From positions 10,244,532 to 10,308,531 of the forward strand of contig NC_133476.1 of assembly GCF_025370935.1 (NCBI RefSeq): a DNA stretch of 64,000 nucleotides. The letters are read 5' to 3'. Below are positions 1 to 12,792 of the stretch, in pieces (position 1 is the first letter of the stretch; every line of letters starts with the position of its first letter). The stretch is from Choristoneura fumiferana (Eukaryota > Arthropoda > Insecta > Lepidoptera > Tortricidae). The position numbers were made by a program, and so were the translations under genes. Below the pieces are notes generated by a model. The model was not told where the DNA came from. It did not search any database and saw nothing but the letters and a program-made list of their open reading frames with translations.

Positions 1-216
1 AACTTTTTATATAATTTCATGTGATATCATAACAACAAGAACAGGAACAAGTTCAATATTGTAGTACCTAATGGGCAATGTTGTTTGTAATAAGCATTAA
101 TTATTATTTATTTCGTCATTGCGAATAATCACGTACATCGAGTTCATAAACATGTGAGCAAAAATTTGATAAAAAATATCTGAACATGACTCTATTGCTA
201 ACGGCGTAGAAGATAG
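1..216. other. AT-rich flank, no feature seen
   Basis: No open frame or recognisable repeat. Its last four bases (ATAG, 213-216) match the four bases that follow the adjoining long repeat at 4584-4587 and are read as a target-site duplication. Confidence 0.5.
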
Positions 217-3200
217 TGTGTAATAAGTCTTTCACTGCTAGTAGTAGGTGATATATAATAAGTATTTTTATTATATTTTAATGTACTTGTATTAATAGCT
301 ATTTTAAAGACTAACTAACTACCCCTTCTTAACCTACTTAATACTACACTTAACTTGTGGTAACGCTATGGTGATTTAACTTAATTTAATTTATGGCCTT
401 GTGATCGTGAATCGTCTAGTGGATAAGGAACCTACCCTATGCCCAGTAATAACCTAAGTGCTTTTATTTGAGAATTAATTTGAAAAGCCTACAGTTGTGT
501 TTCTAATGTTATAATAATTAAGCAGTACCTAACTTCGTGATAATTTTGACTCTAGATTGAACTCTACTGAACTTTAGGGTGAAACTTTAATTACTGAGAT
601 GTGAATTTAGATATACTAGTAAGTTTAGATTGGATAGTTCTAGAAATGGATCTTTCAGGTTACCTAGAATAATCAGTTTGGAAAAATGAGAGGAAATATT
701 CTACTACGGATAGAGTTTGTGTTTGTATTACTTCTGAATCTATTTGACTTAAAACTAAGTTTAATACCGAGACCTGAGGTCTCGGAGGATCTCTCCAGCC
801 ACCCCCGATCCTTTCCTTTCGCACTCCAGAGCAATAATCTCTTATGGATATGTCAAGTTGTGATTTTACTAGACTAAGCACTAACTTTCGGTGCATTCAA
901 ATCAAAGTATGGAAATACAAACACAATGTTTTGTAACAAGTTGAATCTAATTTTAGACTTATGGTTACTTATTCTATGCTTATATTAGAATACTCTATGA
1001 GATGCTTAATTATAACTTTGATAATTAGTTCAGGAATGAGTTTAGACACTATAGCTTTTCATTTACTATAGGCACTAGTATCTCTTAATTTAGATTATGT
1101 CTTATCTATCTTAGATATATGGAATGTCTAATTTGACATAATTTTATTTTGGTATAATTACTAATCTCATAGTGACTTTCACTTATTTTAATGAGCTATC
1201 TACTTAGTCTAATTTTCTAGTTCTACCAGCATTTGGCGTTACCAGAGTAAAGCAGAAAGTAAGTACCGATTTCTATACTTTACGCCAGAACACAAGCGTT
1301 AATAATAATCTAACTAGCTTATAACTAGATAACCCTTGGGTATTCAAGATAACCTCTGTATTAGGTTTTGGACTCGTCTATGACTAGTTTTGTCTCAATT
1401 CATATATTTTAAATGAACAATAAACTGTTTCAACTATCAATCCTTAATCAATTATGTTTAAATCGAGATCGAATGAAAAGTACATAAATTTCCAGATAGA
1501 CTGTTGCCTGGTATGTGTCAACGTAAGCTATCGACCGTAGTCAGGATTTCTACATCCGTTCACTCAATGTAAGGACGACAACAAACAGATAGTATGTATT
1601 TATAACACGAAGACTTTTGTATTTTAATTGATAGATGGTCCAAAACCCTCTACGATTTTATCTCTAACTTATTACTAGATATAATTTGATGAGATCTTAA
1701 TCAAAAGTATGAATATGATGTTTGATATTAATTTTATCAAAACAAAGCTTATTTTAGCTGGCAATCGTAATTCAAATCGAAATTAGATGATGATAATTGT
1801 GTTAAATATTATTCAGTAAGTTATCTGGCATTTAATTGTCCACTTAGCTATGAGATCGTGTCATATCAATTCCCGCTTATTCATTATAGGAAAGACAGCT
1901 AAAATATGTTATTGTTATTTACTCTTAACAAAATGATCAAACCGTATTTTGGTTTTAATTGAAGTCAACTTACTAATTTTAATAAAGTTATTCGTAGTCA
2001 AGTTCTTATGAACTAAGTTTTGTATAATGAAGTTTGACGTAAGTACTTAAATAAAATTTATGTTTTATTTTATTTTCTTAAAATCTAGTTTATGCCTTAA
2101 AACTATGTGTGTGCGAGTTTAAGCTTTCCCTAGCTCTGTGTTGAAGTTTAGCAATTTGGAGAAAACCCTCATAGGTGAACTAATTGTGTGGTGAGTTAAA
2201 ATAGTAACTTTTCCCGGTGTAAGGAAACGCTACTCTAGCTAAGCCCTATGAACTTCCCTACCTATATAGCCCTAATAAATCCTACAATTGTACTTTAAGC
2301 TTGCCTGAGGCCCTACTCTCTGTCTGTGATTAGCAAAACTAGGGAATTAATCCCACATGTACATTTAGTGTAATGTAGAAATTCACGGTGCAATGAATTT
2401 CTTCTAATCTCCTATCAACAATGATGGTGTGTATACCTAAAGCCCTATCGGTCCCTAAATGGTGCTGAGCTCCTCAACTTTCCCGAAGGAAAGTCCCTAT
2501 GACGGAGAGCCCCGCGGAACAGCAGAATACCTAACGTTGTGCATAAATACGTAAATAAATAGGGGACAGGAATTCTGAGTTTCTTAAGTACAAACTAAGC
2601 GTCAACAAGACACGCATTCACTTCGACGAGCGCTACTTAGTCGTTACAAAAGACAAACAGAATCCACTGGTGGCTGGTACGACAGTAATTTGCCGCTGAA
2701 GCCGCCACAGCTTCAGGAAGTGGAAGCCTATTTCGTCCACGGTTGTCACCGTTAGGTGTCAGACGATATAGACGGACTTAAAGCTCAACCAAGGTACGTT
2801 ATGGAGGAACCAAAGTCATTTCCATTAAGTTGGGAAAAACACAGAAAAGTTATGGGTTAGTACAAAATATACGTAGGCTGAAATGAAACGCTATAAAACG
2901 ATCACTCCACACTACAAGAACAAATAAAGGACTTTACCGCCACAAGACCGCAAAGATTCCCTCACACAAGATTTTCCGAATGAAAATCAGCACTAAATAT
3001 TTCACAAATAATTAAAAACCAGAGAGTTAATCATTATTCCGAAGATTAATGATCAAGACCCCGACACTTTACTTCCTGAAGAAATACTCACATTTCTTGT
3101 AAATTAAAATTAATTCAAATTAAATAAAATCAAAAACCCCAATTAAAATTAATGAAATAAATTTTACCCGATACTATTGACTCTAATTTGTTAACAAAAT

Positions 3201-4583
3201 GGCGCACAGAAACTAAACCCCCCGACTAGCAAAATAACGATGTTGACTCTACGAAATCTAAATCCATCTGGCTCCCGCCCTTTTGTGTCACCTCTATTTA
3301 TAGCTTCTCTCCCGGGACCTCTGGTATTTTCGCGCCAAGCGACCAAACGACGCCAAGCTTACCAAAGTCGACAACGTTGACATTGCCCGCTCTCGCTTTT
3401 CTTCTGCCAAATCCTTATCTCAAAATAGCCAAATTTTATCCGTAAAATTTATTTTTGAACTAAAATTTCCTATTTATCTTGACACTATCCTAGCTTAACT
3501 ATTCTAGTAAATACGTTTCATTTTTATATTGTGCTACAACAATAATTTTCAATAAATATTTATATGTATTTGTCAAATACTTCTTAATTTTACCTCAACG
3601 TTTTAATTTCCTTAACCTATCTAACAATAATCTTACTTCTAATGATAATTTTCTACTTATTACTCCCTACACTCTTTGAATATAAATAGCCAATTACATA
3701 CTTCTATTGTTCGTTATAAAATAGCTAATTGCCTACAATTATTAACTGGTATCCCCAATTCGCGCCGTTTATTCATAGTTTCCTTTGTCGTATTAACGCT
3801 ACTCAAAATTTGCTTATAATTTCGCCACGTTCCTACTTTAAGTCAGTGCGACAGAGTGCTTGTAATTTCATCATAACTAAATGCTAATACTACTCCCGTT
3901 TTGAATGAAACTTAAATTATAATAGATAATGAACCAATGATCTATACTACGATTACGTAATGCTTGCATTTTCGGTTTTTCTTAACTTATTTAGCTAATT
4001 TCGACAACTTGCCGTTTCCATGATGCTTCCGTTGATATTTCTTTAATTAACATAATTATTAACATCAAATGTATCTAAGATCTACTGTAGACTAATACTA
4101 ATGATTCTATTACTATATCAAGTCTATTTTTGATGAATTTGTGACCATATTTCTTGTTTTTAGATAAAATTTACATTTCCATTACCAAAAGCGACCTCTA
4201 TAAATTCCCACGTAAAACTAACTAAATAGCCTCTCAGGTTAATCTGCCGCTAAACCAGTTCGGCATTAGTTCACTAATTTTCCATGACGCCTACCATTAA
4301 TTCCTTTAATTGACCATAGATGGCGTTTTTTTACATTAATTATTATACCCGAACAACACAATTCTAATCTCCAATTAAATTTAACATTTACTCATTAAAT
4401 TGACTGCTAAATTATCCCTGCTTTAATTACATCGACATTCTAATCTCAATTACTCTTATTTAACTGTCTTTGTCGACATGTTTTTGTTTCGAGTTTCCAT
4501 CAAACCTTCATAGATGGCCCCACTAACAATTTTCTACTAATTTATTCCCAGTGACGGTCGTGTGACACATCCGATCCGTTACA
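217..4583 (-). mobile_element. Giant LTR-like repeat, left copy (probable solo LTR)
   Basis: A 4367 bp unit that reappears in inverted orientation at 12793-17254. Read on the minus strand it starts TGTAACGGATCGG at 4583 and ends TTATTACACA at 217, the TGT...ACA ends typical of LTRs. Homology between the two copies stops exactly at these ends on both sides. It is flanked by the 4 bp direct repeat ATAG (213-216 and 4584-4587); 4 bp duplications are usual for Ty3/Gypsy-type integration. A TATAAATAG box lies about 1.3 kb inside the unit. No frame longer than about 80 codons exists and none is recognisable. An 85-base stretch at the inner end differs from the other copy at about 3 sites. Alternative: one arm of a foldback-type element with very long inverted repeats; the private ATAG duplication argues for an independent solo-LTR insertion. 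The right-hand ATAG runs into a short GATA repeat, which weakens that evidence somewhat. Confidence 0.65.
3294..3302 (-). promoter_or_regulatory. TATA box inside the left giant LTR
   Basis: Minus-strand TATAAATAG, about 1.28 kb from the LTR 5' end at 4583, the place of a U3 promoter. It is embedded in a locally GC-richer stretch (about 3260-3400) and is conserved in the other copy at 14088-14096. Transcription would run outwards, toward position 217. Confidence 0.5.
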
Positions 4584-5502
4584 ATAGATAGATAGATAGT
4601 TACATGTTGTTGAAAAAATTATCAAAATATCCGAGGAATAAAGTTTCATATGCCTATAGACCTCGGTTCACAAAGTCAAACTCCGACAAAGATAGTTCTA
4701 TATTCTCATAACACCGAATTTTTGGCTGTGCGTTCCCACGAAAACAGTTACATATTACTTTAAAACCCAGAATTCCTTGAAAGCCTTAACATTTAAAAAA
4801 GATTGCTACTAAAAAGTAATCCTGACAACTCTAGTAAGAACTATACTTAATTGCATTGACGTATTTCTTTTACTTACAAAGCTATAATCAAATTAAACTA
4901 AGCGAAAATTCAAATGCCCCTAGTGAAAAGTACCAATTTTGCAGAAGTGACTTTATTCGTCGGATGGGACGAAACGATTACCTACTACAAAAATGTGTTA
5001 GTTTAGTACTTAGGTTATTATTAGTATTAAAATTATAATCTACGTGCTTAACATGCAAACTGTTCCAGTGCTTAGATTATGGCAATAGATATTCACAGAA
5101 CAAAGTTTGTTCAGTATAAATACAGTTATAGAATAATACCAACCTCTTGATTTTTTAACAGCTGTTGCTAAGGCGGTTTGATAAGATTGACTTTGTAGTG
5201 GAATATGTGTATTTTTCTTCACCTATTCAGGAAAAGCTCTTTTCTGTCCTTTGCAAATACGCCAAAATCGTGTTTTCTCTGGAATTAAGTTATATAACTA
5301 CTTGTTTTCTGCTCCCTGCTGTTATTTCCATTTAGACCACCATGAAAAAATGCTGCTCTTCGTGCTCCTCGAACTACTCCAAAAAATAAAGGATACGTCG
5401 TTGAAGTCAGGGCAAATAACTGCACTTGACAGGGGGAAAAGCGTTACATTTTGATATCAGCGACTGACGATCCGTTCCAAAAAAGTCACAGTGAAAAGTC
5501 GC
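4584..5502. other. Spacer between the LTR copies, no gene seen
   Basis: Begins with a short GATA repeat (about 4584-4600) touching the LTR end. The rest is AT-rich with only short frames (60-67 codons) that show no domain or codon-use signal. Confidence 0.5.
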
Positions 5503-5825
5503 CGTGACTTTGTCACGCCCGTTACTCGTGTCACTTTATGATATTTGTGGCACGTCACGGTCCTGTCCTTTAGCGTAAGTTTTCGGTTACAAAATACGTC
5601 TCGATCGCGTTCGCGTTAATCTCAATTTGTATGAAACACGAACAGCGCCTCTAGCGAACGTTTGCGATGTTCGTGTCCATCAAATTGAGATTTCGCGAAC
5701 GCGATCGAGACGTATTTTGTAACCGAAAAATTACACTAGGGGTACTATAATGAACGTTTTTCTTGTCACACTGTTATTTCAACGTGACTATGTCACGCCT
5801 GTTACTCATATCACCTCATGATATT
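5503..5825 (+). repeat. Direct repeat pair (5503-5545 and 5783-5825) around a MITE
   Basis: Two 43-base copies spaced exactly 280 bases apart. Both start CGTGACT(T/A)TGTCACGCC, itself a short palindrome, followed by GTTACTC. They sit on either side of the palindromic element at 5565-5746, so that MITE lies inside a pre-existing tandem or dispersed repeat. Confidence 0.65.
5565..5746. mobile_element. Palindromic MITE, family A, copy 1
   Basis: Long terminal inverted repeats of more than 50 bases including TCGGTTACAAAATACGTCTC and its complement near the right end, with a short central region (around CGCCTCTAGCG). A second copy occurs at 54631-54820. It is non-coding, so it must depend on a transposase supplied elsewhere. 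The outer left end has drifted, so its boundary is good to within a few bases. Confidence 0.85.
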
Positions 5826-6171
5826 GTCATACCATCCATAATCAAGAATATAACTTTAAATTACGTAAATTATTTTAGAATAGGATTGTAACACATTGTT
5901 GTTGATTTTTTTAGTATTTTTTATTAATTTTGATTTTTTGTCATTTTCTGGTAAGTATGCATACGCTTTGTAATTTAATTCGACTTTGTTTTGTATATTT
6001 TTTTTTTCAAACAAACTAAATAAATATTAAGTTATATTTAATTAATAGTAATGAGTTTATCATACAGGCATGTGGCATATCTTCGAGTACCTACGCATGC
6101 TTCATTGCACGGATGAGTGAGCAAGCATTCATAACTTTCACGCTATCTCACTCACTCGCTCTCAGGCAGCA

Positions 6172-6309
6172 GCAGGGCTACTACGAAACTCGAAACTCGA
6201 AGTTCGTGTCGTGCGGTCCCTCTGACACTTATACTGTTTAATACGAGAGCGAGAGGGACCGCACGACACGAACTTCGAGTTTCGAGTTTCGTAGTAAGTA
6301 TAGCCCTGC
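6172..6309. mobile_element. Palindromic MITE, family B, copy 1
   Basis: 138 bp. Starts GCAGGGCTACTACGAAACTC and ends with the complement (TAGCCCTGC). Arms of about 55 bases surround a short centre containing TTTAATACGAGAGCGAGAGG. A diverged copy lies at 62672-62800. The short open frame across it is only the palindrome translated. Confidence 0.85.
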
Positions 6310-7061
6310 AGGCATCATCCGATGTTCGATGTTCGACTTTGTCACCGTGACATGATTTATCCCCCATATCTACTGCACCTAAAAACATTTGCAAGTTTAA
6401 GATGGTATTTTAAAATTCTAATGCCATGAAGATGTGTTTATAAGCAGTAAATCTGAAAATTAAACTAAATCGTGTAAAAGTGAAGCACATAAAGTGGATC
6501 TATAAAATGAAAGAAAAACATTCTGACATGAATATAAAAAGTTTTATGAGTTTGTATTTTATCCACAACACATTTTATAACACAAAATACCCTACTAATA
6601 TTTATACCAACCGTAAAAATTTGTAATAATATTATTTATTACATACATCTAGTTATGTGTACTTATATAGGCAGATTCAACAATGTATTTGAAACAAAAG
6701 TAAAGTAGGTACGTCGTTAATTATGTTACCTTAATTAAACATACAATTTAAAAAGTTCAGTAAGTAGGTATGTTTTGTGTTGTGAGCTTTCGAGATACTT
6801 TGATGTATAAATTTAATTATACTTGTAATAAATTAAATAATTGTGACTCCATGTTTCGCTTCGTCAATTAATTCTTGTTTGTTTTCACAGCCTGTGTTTT
6901 AAAAGTAAAAGCTTGACGTTTGCTTCGTCAGGGAAAAATTACAGCAAACTCAATAAATTAAGTACTTAGATCAAATTTATAGGTTTATTTTCCGCTTAAA
7001 TTATAACTATAGGATACTAGTTGATGCCTTCTGAAATAAAAAAGTAAATATTTAAATTATA
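6310..7061. other. AT-rich spacer, nothing recognised
   Basis: No frame, palindrome or tandem repeat that stands out. Part of the 8.2 kb between the two giant LTR copies. Confidence 0.5.
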
Positions 7062-7323
7062 TAAAACCCGGCCAAGTGAGTATTGGGATACATCCAGTAT
7101 AAAAGAAAGAAATAAAGAAATACATTTATTCACAACACAATAATAGACAAAACTACACAGGACACAACAATATTATTAACAATATTATAAGGTTACGTAT
7201 CTACACTTTACTTTTTCTGCATGGTTTATATTTATGCATAAGCCGTGGATATAGTCAGTCGGGCGAAAGGAAGGACGGACGTGAAACTATAGGGGTTCTT
7301 TTAGGGCTACAGAATCCTAAAAA
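7062..7323 (+). repeat. Fragment of the CCGGCC...GGTTC dispersed repeat, interrupted by a LINE-type tail
   Basis: Opens AAAACCCGGCCAAG and closes with GGACGGACGTGAAACTATAG then GGGGTTCT and AATCCTAAAA, matching the ends of the longer copies at 30200-31032 and 44854-45518. Between them, 7103-7145 reads AAAGAAAGAAATAAAG then ACATTTATTCACAAC, which looks like the 3' tail of a minus-strand LINE inserted into it. Confidence 0.55.
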
Positions 7324-8600
7324 CGAGCTCGAATCTACGCAAAACTTTCAGACAATAGTAATAGAAACCCACGGTGTATATCTACAATCACCGTCATCTT
7401 TTTCAGTCTTATAGTCTGCTACACTGACTTAGTAATTGCTTTCAGAATTCAACTGCTTCCCAGCTACCGCGTTTCAGTGCGTTAGTTCATGTTAAAACCT
7501 AAAAGTGTGCAAGTAAATATGTTTTTCATCTTCTACTGCCGTTATATATAACAATGCCGTTAATCTCTGCTCTACAAATATGCAGCCCACTCTATATTGT
7601 AGCAAGCACAAACGGAAGCCATTATTTGGCAGGTATTAAATTCTCGCATTAATAATCTATTCGGGTTTAGTTTGGTATCGATATAGCCGTGGTACAGCAC
7701 CAATGTACTGAATATATAAGCGGTATTTACAAATACATACTAACACACACATGCACATAAAACCTTGGACCTTGGTATACCTACATTTCGAAGTTACGAA
7801 GAAACACCCACTCACTCATATAACCACTCTACGGGATTCACTGTTCGTTAACTGTGAATTACTTGGATAACATTAGTGGTGGTAATTTTGTTAGTCCTCC
7901 TAAGAATAGTTTTTCTGTTACTCGACTACTAATAGCGCTCATCCAAATACGATTGATCATTGCAGACAACACGATACCTCGCTTGCAAAACAACAAAGAC
8001 AGACAGATCACACACTTTCATTTTCATGCCTCCTGAAAAATTCTCGTATTTTCATACTTACCGTTTGTTGTTTTGATACGATGATATGATACGTCTAATA
8101 ATTTATTACTGGTTTATATCTGTGTAAACAGTGAAAAAATGTTTCAAAGCAGAATGTTCCACTTCGTCTCGAAATTATTTATTTTATGTTAGATTGTCAA
8201 ATTCTACTTTATAATAAAACACAGAAATATGTTCTTAGTCAGCCTCGCCGACCACTTTCATATGACTAGCTAAGTTATATATACTAAACATTCGACCAAT
8301 CTTTGAAAGATTTCCCAAGTATTGAAGCCGAGTCCATATTGACTCATAAATTTCTTATTTTTATTTTACTACCGATTTGTATCCATAATAATCACTTAAT
8401 TTTTTTTTTCGTCATACTTTTTTGTTCATATTTTTTTATTACTAACATCGGAACTCATTACATACAGTGTTCATGTTTTTTTTTACTCATAATGTCATTA
8501 CTAAGAACACATCTCAACTCCTAATGTTGTTATTCAGAAAATTTGCCTTCATAACAGACGAATATCATAATTTTCTTATTAATAATGGCATTAATAAAAA
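7324..8600. other. Spacer, no gene seen
   Basis: AT-rich DNA with short unconvincing frames (60-74 codons). No repeat family recognised. Confidence 0.45.
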
Positions 8601-8697
8601 ACGACACAAAAAAACGCCAGCAAAAATAAAAAAAACGCCCGAAAAAAAACACCGACAGAAAACGCCGCCAAAAAAAACAACTAAAAAGTAAAAAATA
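8601..8697 (+). repeat. A-rich imperfect simple repeat
   Basis: About 97 bases made of A runs broken by CGCC/CACC units (AAAACGCC, AAACGCCCG, AAACACCG, AACGCCGCC). It translates as a lysine-rich peptide, which is an artefact. It directly precedes a repeat end at 8703, so it may be a degenerate A tail. Confidence 0.6.
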
Positions 8698-8702
8698 ATT
8701 AT

Positions 8703-8745
8703 GCACTACCTAGCTGTTGCCCGCGACTTCATCTGCGAATATTCG
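8703..8745 (+). repeat. End fragment of the CCCGCGACTTCGT dispersed repeat
   Basis: Carries CTAGCTGTTGCCCGCGACTT followed by CATCTGCG. Similar ends occur at 25525-25570, 31967-32015 and, in complete units, at 34658-35083. The motif is very common in Lepidoptera. Confidence 0.5.
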
Positions 8746-9657
8746 TTTATCCTTATCCCGGGGGTACTATGCTGATTTCCAGCAAAATTAGCCTAAGTTA
8801 ATTAAGTATAAGTACCTTACCTACCTAGTAATATTTTTTTTATCTAAGCGTCGTCGGTGTCGGGGGACCGCTAAGGTTAACAGGAAACTAAAGTACATAT
8901 GTTGTATTTTTTAAAGTATGTATGAGTGTTGTATGATTAAGAAATAAATTAAAAGAAATATTAGTCTTAACAGAGTTACGAATATTGGCGTTATGAATTA
9001 GAATGATCAGGAGCTTCGCTCGTTAGTAAGTATAAGAAAATATATGAACACCAATATTAGTATGAACAAGGTGTATGATTAGTTATATTATGAATTCTGA
9101 TGATCATGAGTCTCAATCGTTGGTATTAAAAAAAATATGAAGAGTGATGAGAAATATTTTCGGAATAATAGGACTTAAATAGTTATGTGAAAAAATGCGC
9201 ACCCATTGAAGCCTGACGAATTGAATAAGTTGGCGAATATTCTAGTAAAAGCAAAAAAAAATGACTGAGATGTTACTTGAATAACGATTAATGGGTAAGG
9301 CCGCGAATTTTAACCAATGTGACATAGAAATAACATAAAAAAAATACGTGACGTTACCATAAAACGTAACGCAAATTTTTATAAAGCCTGATCAAACTGG
9401 ATAAAAAATTCCCATTAGATAACGTATGTATGAAAAAAAATACATGTTCATATAATAAAGTGAAGTTTTTATTTTTACTAGAACTTTCTGACGATACTGA
9501 TCTTAAATCTGTCCTATATGAGATCTATAGAGCTAAACATGAGAATGTGAAGTAGAAGTACCCTCTAGTTGACGAACATCTTCCAAAAGTGTATTCTTTA
9601 CATGCCTCTCTAACACTGCCAATAAGGTGCACATTTATAAGCATAACGAATTGGATT
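8746..9657. other. Spacer, weak local duplication only
   Basis: Two similar stretches around 8990-9030 and 9090-9125 (TATGAATT..GATGATCA..GAG) hint at an old local duplication. No gene seen. Confidence 0.4.
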
Positions 9658-9923
9658 TTGGTTTTTATTCGACTGGATGGCAAACGATCAAATGAGTAAA
9701 GATCACCACCGCCCATAAAAAATCTGCAACGCCAGGGGTATTGCAGACGCGTTGCCAACCTAGAGGCCTATGATGGGATACCTCACGTGCCAGTTAATTC
9801 ACCGGCTGGTCTTACTCACCACGCCGAAACATAACAGTGCAAGCACTGCTTCTTCACGGCAGGATTAGCGAGAAAGATGGTGGTAGCAATCCGGGCGGAC
9901 CTTGCACAAGGTCCTACCACCTA
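9658..9923 (-). mobile_element. LINE/SINE 3' end, family D, copy 1
   Basis: Shares its full length with 44296-44585 (plus) and 46215-46500 (minus). Diagnostic blocks are GGTGGTAGGACCTTGTGCAA at the 5' side and GGGCGGTGGTGATC near the 3' side, ending in an A/T tail. The orientation is inferred from poly-A at the CCATCCAGTCG end. No coding sequence remains. This is a retrotransposon 3' end repeated through lepidopteran genomes; I cannot assign the parent clade. Confidence 0.65.
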
Positions 9924-12780
9924 GTTGTGAGCATGCTTGTGACTTCGACTGTACAAGCTATTTAAATACCTCAAGAAATGGCCAAAACCCTAAATCACAG
10001 GTTTTACCAATTTAGAAGTAGTATCTTAGTTAAGTGGACAATGTAAAAAGATGATTTTGGGAAATAAATTATTATGATTATTAAGTTTAGGTAACAAATG
10101 AACTAAGTAGGTAATGAACTCTTCCGTTTGCTCTTCACTTTAAATACGCTATGCATGTAGCAGGACGTGAACACAGAAACTCGCCACAATTTCTCTTGTG
10201 CCGATCCTGCACCTACAGATTAAAATTTATTTAACTTCAAAATATCATCTAACTAACTTACGTGCGTGCAGTCATTGGAAACCTAATAATAAACTGGTGT
10301 AAGTTGGAATTTTTCTGTGTGAACTTCCTTTACCACATTTTTTCGTTACGTTAGGTACAAAATAACCGTAGCATTTTGTAAAATGTAACGTAATCGTAAC
10401 AAAGTGTAACGTATTTTTATACAAAAAATCGTTTATCATGGTGAATAACGACATTTTGAACATAATAACACATGCCACTTACATGGAAAAATTACCCTAT
10501 CGGTATGAAAAAACAACCAGTTAAAAATAATCACTACTTACCCTTAAAATCGAACAAGCACTTTCGACGTTTTTTCGAAAAAAAAACCTCCGCGTCACTT
10601 TTGATGCTGTTTGTCAACAAACTGATGAGATNATTACAGAGTTGTGGGCCATGTCGTTATTGTGTAGAATCTGAAAGAAAATGTAGACAGTTAGCAATGA
10701 CATTTTGGTTAGGACAATAACAACATTTTAGATTAGTAGAAACATAAGAAAAAATTACGATATTCACCTTGCGATTGTAAGCTCTGGCTTTTCGGTTGAT
10801 GTCAGACAAGATGAGGGGTACAGTAGAGATTTCATTAAGTACATTAGTGGGACAGCAGAACCTTGGGTTTCATTCTTCGCGACGATCTCAATTTCACAGA
10901 TAAAGTGACATGACAGCGATCATAGAGACAAGGAAATTTCAGCAACAATTTATCGGATCTGGTGACAGACATTATAATTCTTTTCCTCTTGCAAACGATT
11001 GAACCACGCAGCGTTTCACTGAGTTAGTTACCAAAGTATCCAAAGTAAGCATCTAAAGTTGAGATAGTAGGAAGAGTTTGATGCTTCACGCGCGCAGATT
11101 AGCTTCTTAATAATTAGTGTACAAATTTAAAATTAAATTTAATAACATAGCGTTAATGTAATTAAAAATGCGTCTATTGAAACGGCAATAAATACGATAC
11201 AATACGATTTGCTTTGACAGGAGGATTTGACATTTGATTTGAGAGGTTGCCGTAGGGAAGAAAAGTTAGTCACATTGTAGGAAAATTATAACGGGATTTG
11301 CGTGTTTTGAGGTGACTCAAACGAACGTATGGTCGGTAGCTAACAGTAAGAGTAATGGTTAGTTCACAAAAAAATATATAGATTGCAGTTCGGAAATGAA
11401 TCTTAAAGGGTCTTAAGTTTATAAATTTAAATTGAGTAAAGGATGCTAAGTTAAAGTTTCAAAAAAGAGGGGAAAAGGAGAAGAAATATATTATAAGTAT
11501 AAGTTAATGCCGAGTAGTCAAATTTACCAGCAAGTTAGATACTATAATAATAGATGGGTTAATAAACGCATTTTGATATAAAAAAGGGGGTGAAGCGAAA
11601 CGCAAAGGTAAATTTTCCAAATTAATGTTTTAGATAGAGAGCTGAGTTAAGAGTGTAGAAATAGAATTATTATGGTATCTAAATTGATGACCTAAATTAA
11701 GAGTAGATAGAATATTTACAGTAGTATTAGAAATTTTCGCAAATTATATTATAAGCGTTTGGTAGTTAATATGTAGACAGTAAGAGTAGATTTTATGATA
11801 TGTATATATTAGGCTTAAGTACCTGGGAAAAAAAAACAAACACGTAGGAAAAGGTGATAAATGGGAAGGATATTTATGATTAGGATAGGGTAGGAAAAGT
11901 TAATGGGTAGGAATTATTAAAAAAAAAGGGTTAAGAAATAATTTTGAGAGTAAAACAAAAAAGTCTGGTTATAACTAATTGGGGTTATTGATTGTTCAAG
12001 ACAGCGAGCAATAATGAAACAAAAAAAATGAAAGAGTGGTGATGGAAATGTTGTGTGAAATTATATGCTAGAACAACGAGAGGGTTCTGAAAAGAGAGTG
12101 TATTATATTTAAGGAAATGAGGGTCTTGAATAATTAACAATTCTGTAGTATAATCGGATCATTTATTGGTAGTTATAATTGAACACATTACACTTACAAC
12201 TAGAATTCTTGATAGAGGTGTTAGGATAGGCCAGTAGGCAAAATCAGTTTTGTAGACTGCGTTCAAGGATTTTAGTACTCTACTAGTGGACAGAACTAAA
12301 AATTTACACTACACATGCTCCAAGACTAGGAAGTCATTATTGAAGGCTAAGTCTGGACTGGGAGGCAAATGGATTGGGCATTTTGACCTTCTGGTAAGTG
12401 AATAATCGAAAGGAATGCCTGGGCTTAAGGAGAGAATCGTAGTTCTACTAGGACTTGATAGTTAGACCTTGCTATCATGCTTTTATTAGAAGCTGAGATA
12501 CGATTTACTACTAGAGTTATCTTGCCTCACAACCAAGATCTTTCGCAGAGTCTTAGACATTCTGACTGGATTGTAACTGTGTTCATATCTGTGAGTTTCA
12601 ACACTGGTTCAAATGTAGGCTAGAAATAGTGATAGTCTTAGCTTGGTTAAAAACACACCACACAAAACACATTTCAATTATAAAGACTAATAAAATTTTA
12701 TTTTAAATTTTAAATATTGACATAAGTGTGATAGACCAATTCGGGCGTTAAATTGTATATTAACTACTTCTTAGTCTATC
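9924..12780. other. Spacer upstream of the right giant LTR, possible non-coding internal domain
   Basis: No frame above about 82 codons and no retroviral-type gag, protease, RT or integrase motif seen in any frame. About 11380-12060 is strongly purine-rich on the plus strand. If the repeat at 12793 is a 3' LTR, the DNA directly upstream would be what is left of that element's internal domain, making it non-autonomous. One undetermined base (n) lies at 10632. Confidence 0.4.
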
Positions 12781-12791
12781 AAGGGGAAAAG
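12781..12791 (+). other. Candidate polypurine tract before the right LTR
   Basis: AAGGGGAAAAG followed by one C and then the LTR start TGTAACGG at 12793. In LTR retrotransposons a purine tract immediately 5' of the 3' LTR primes plus-strand DNA synthesis. No such tract abuts the left copy. Confidence 0.5.
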
Positions 12792-12792
12792 C

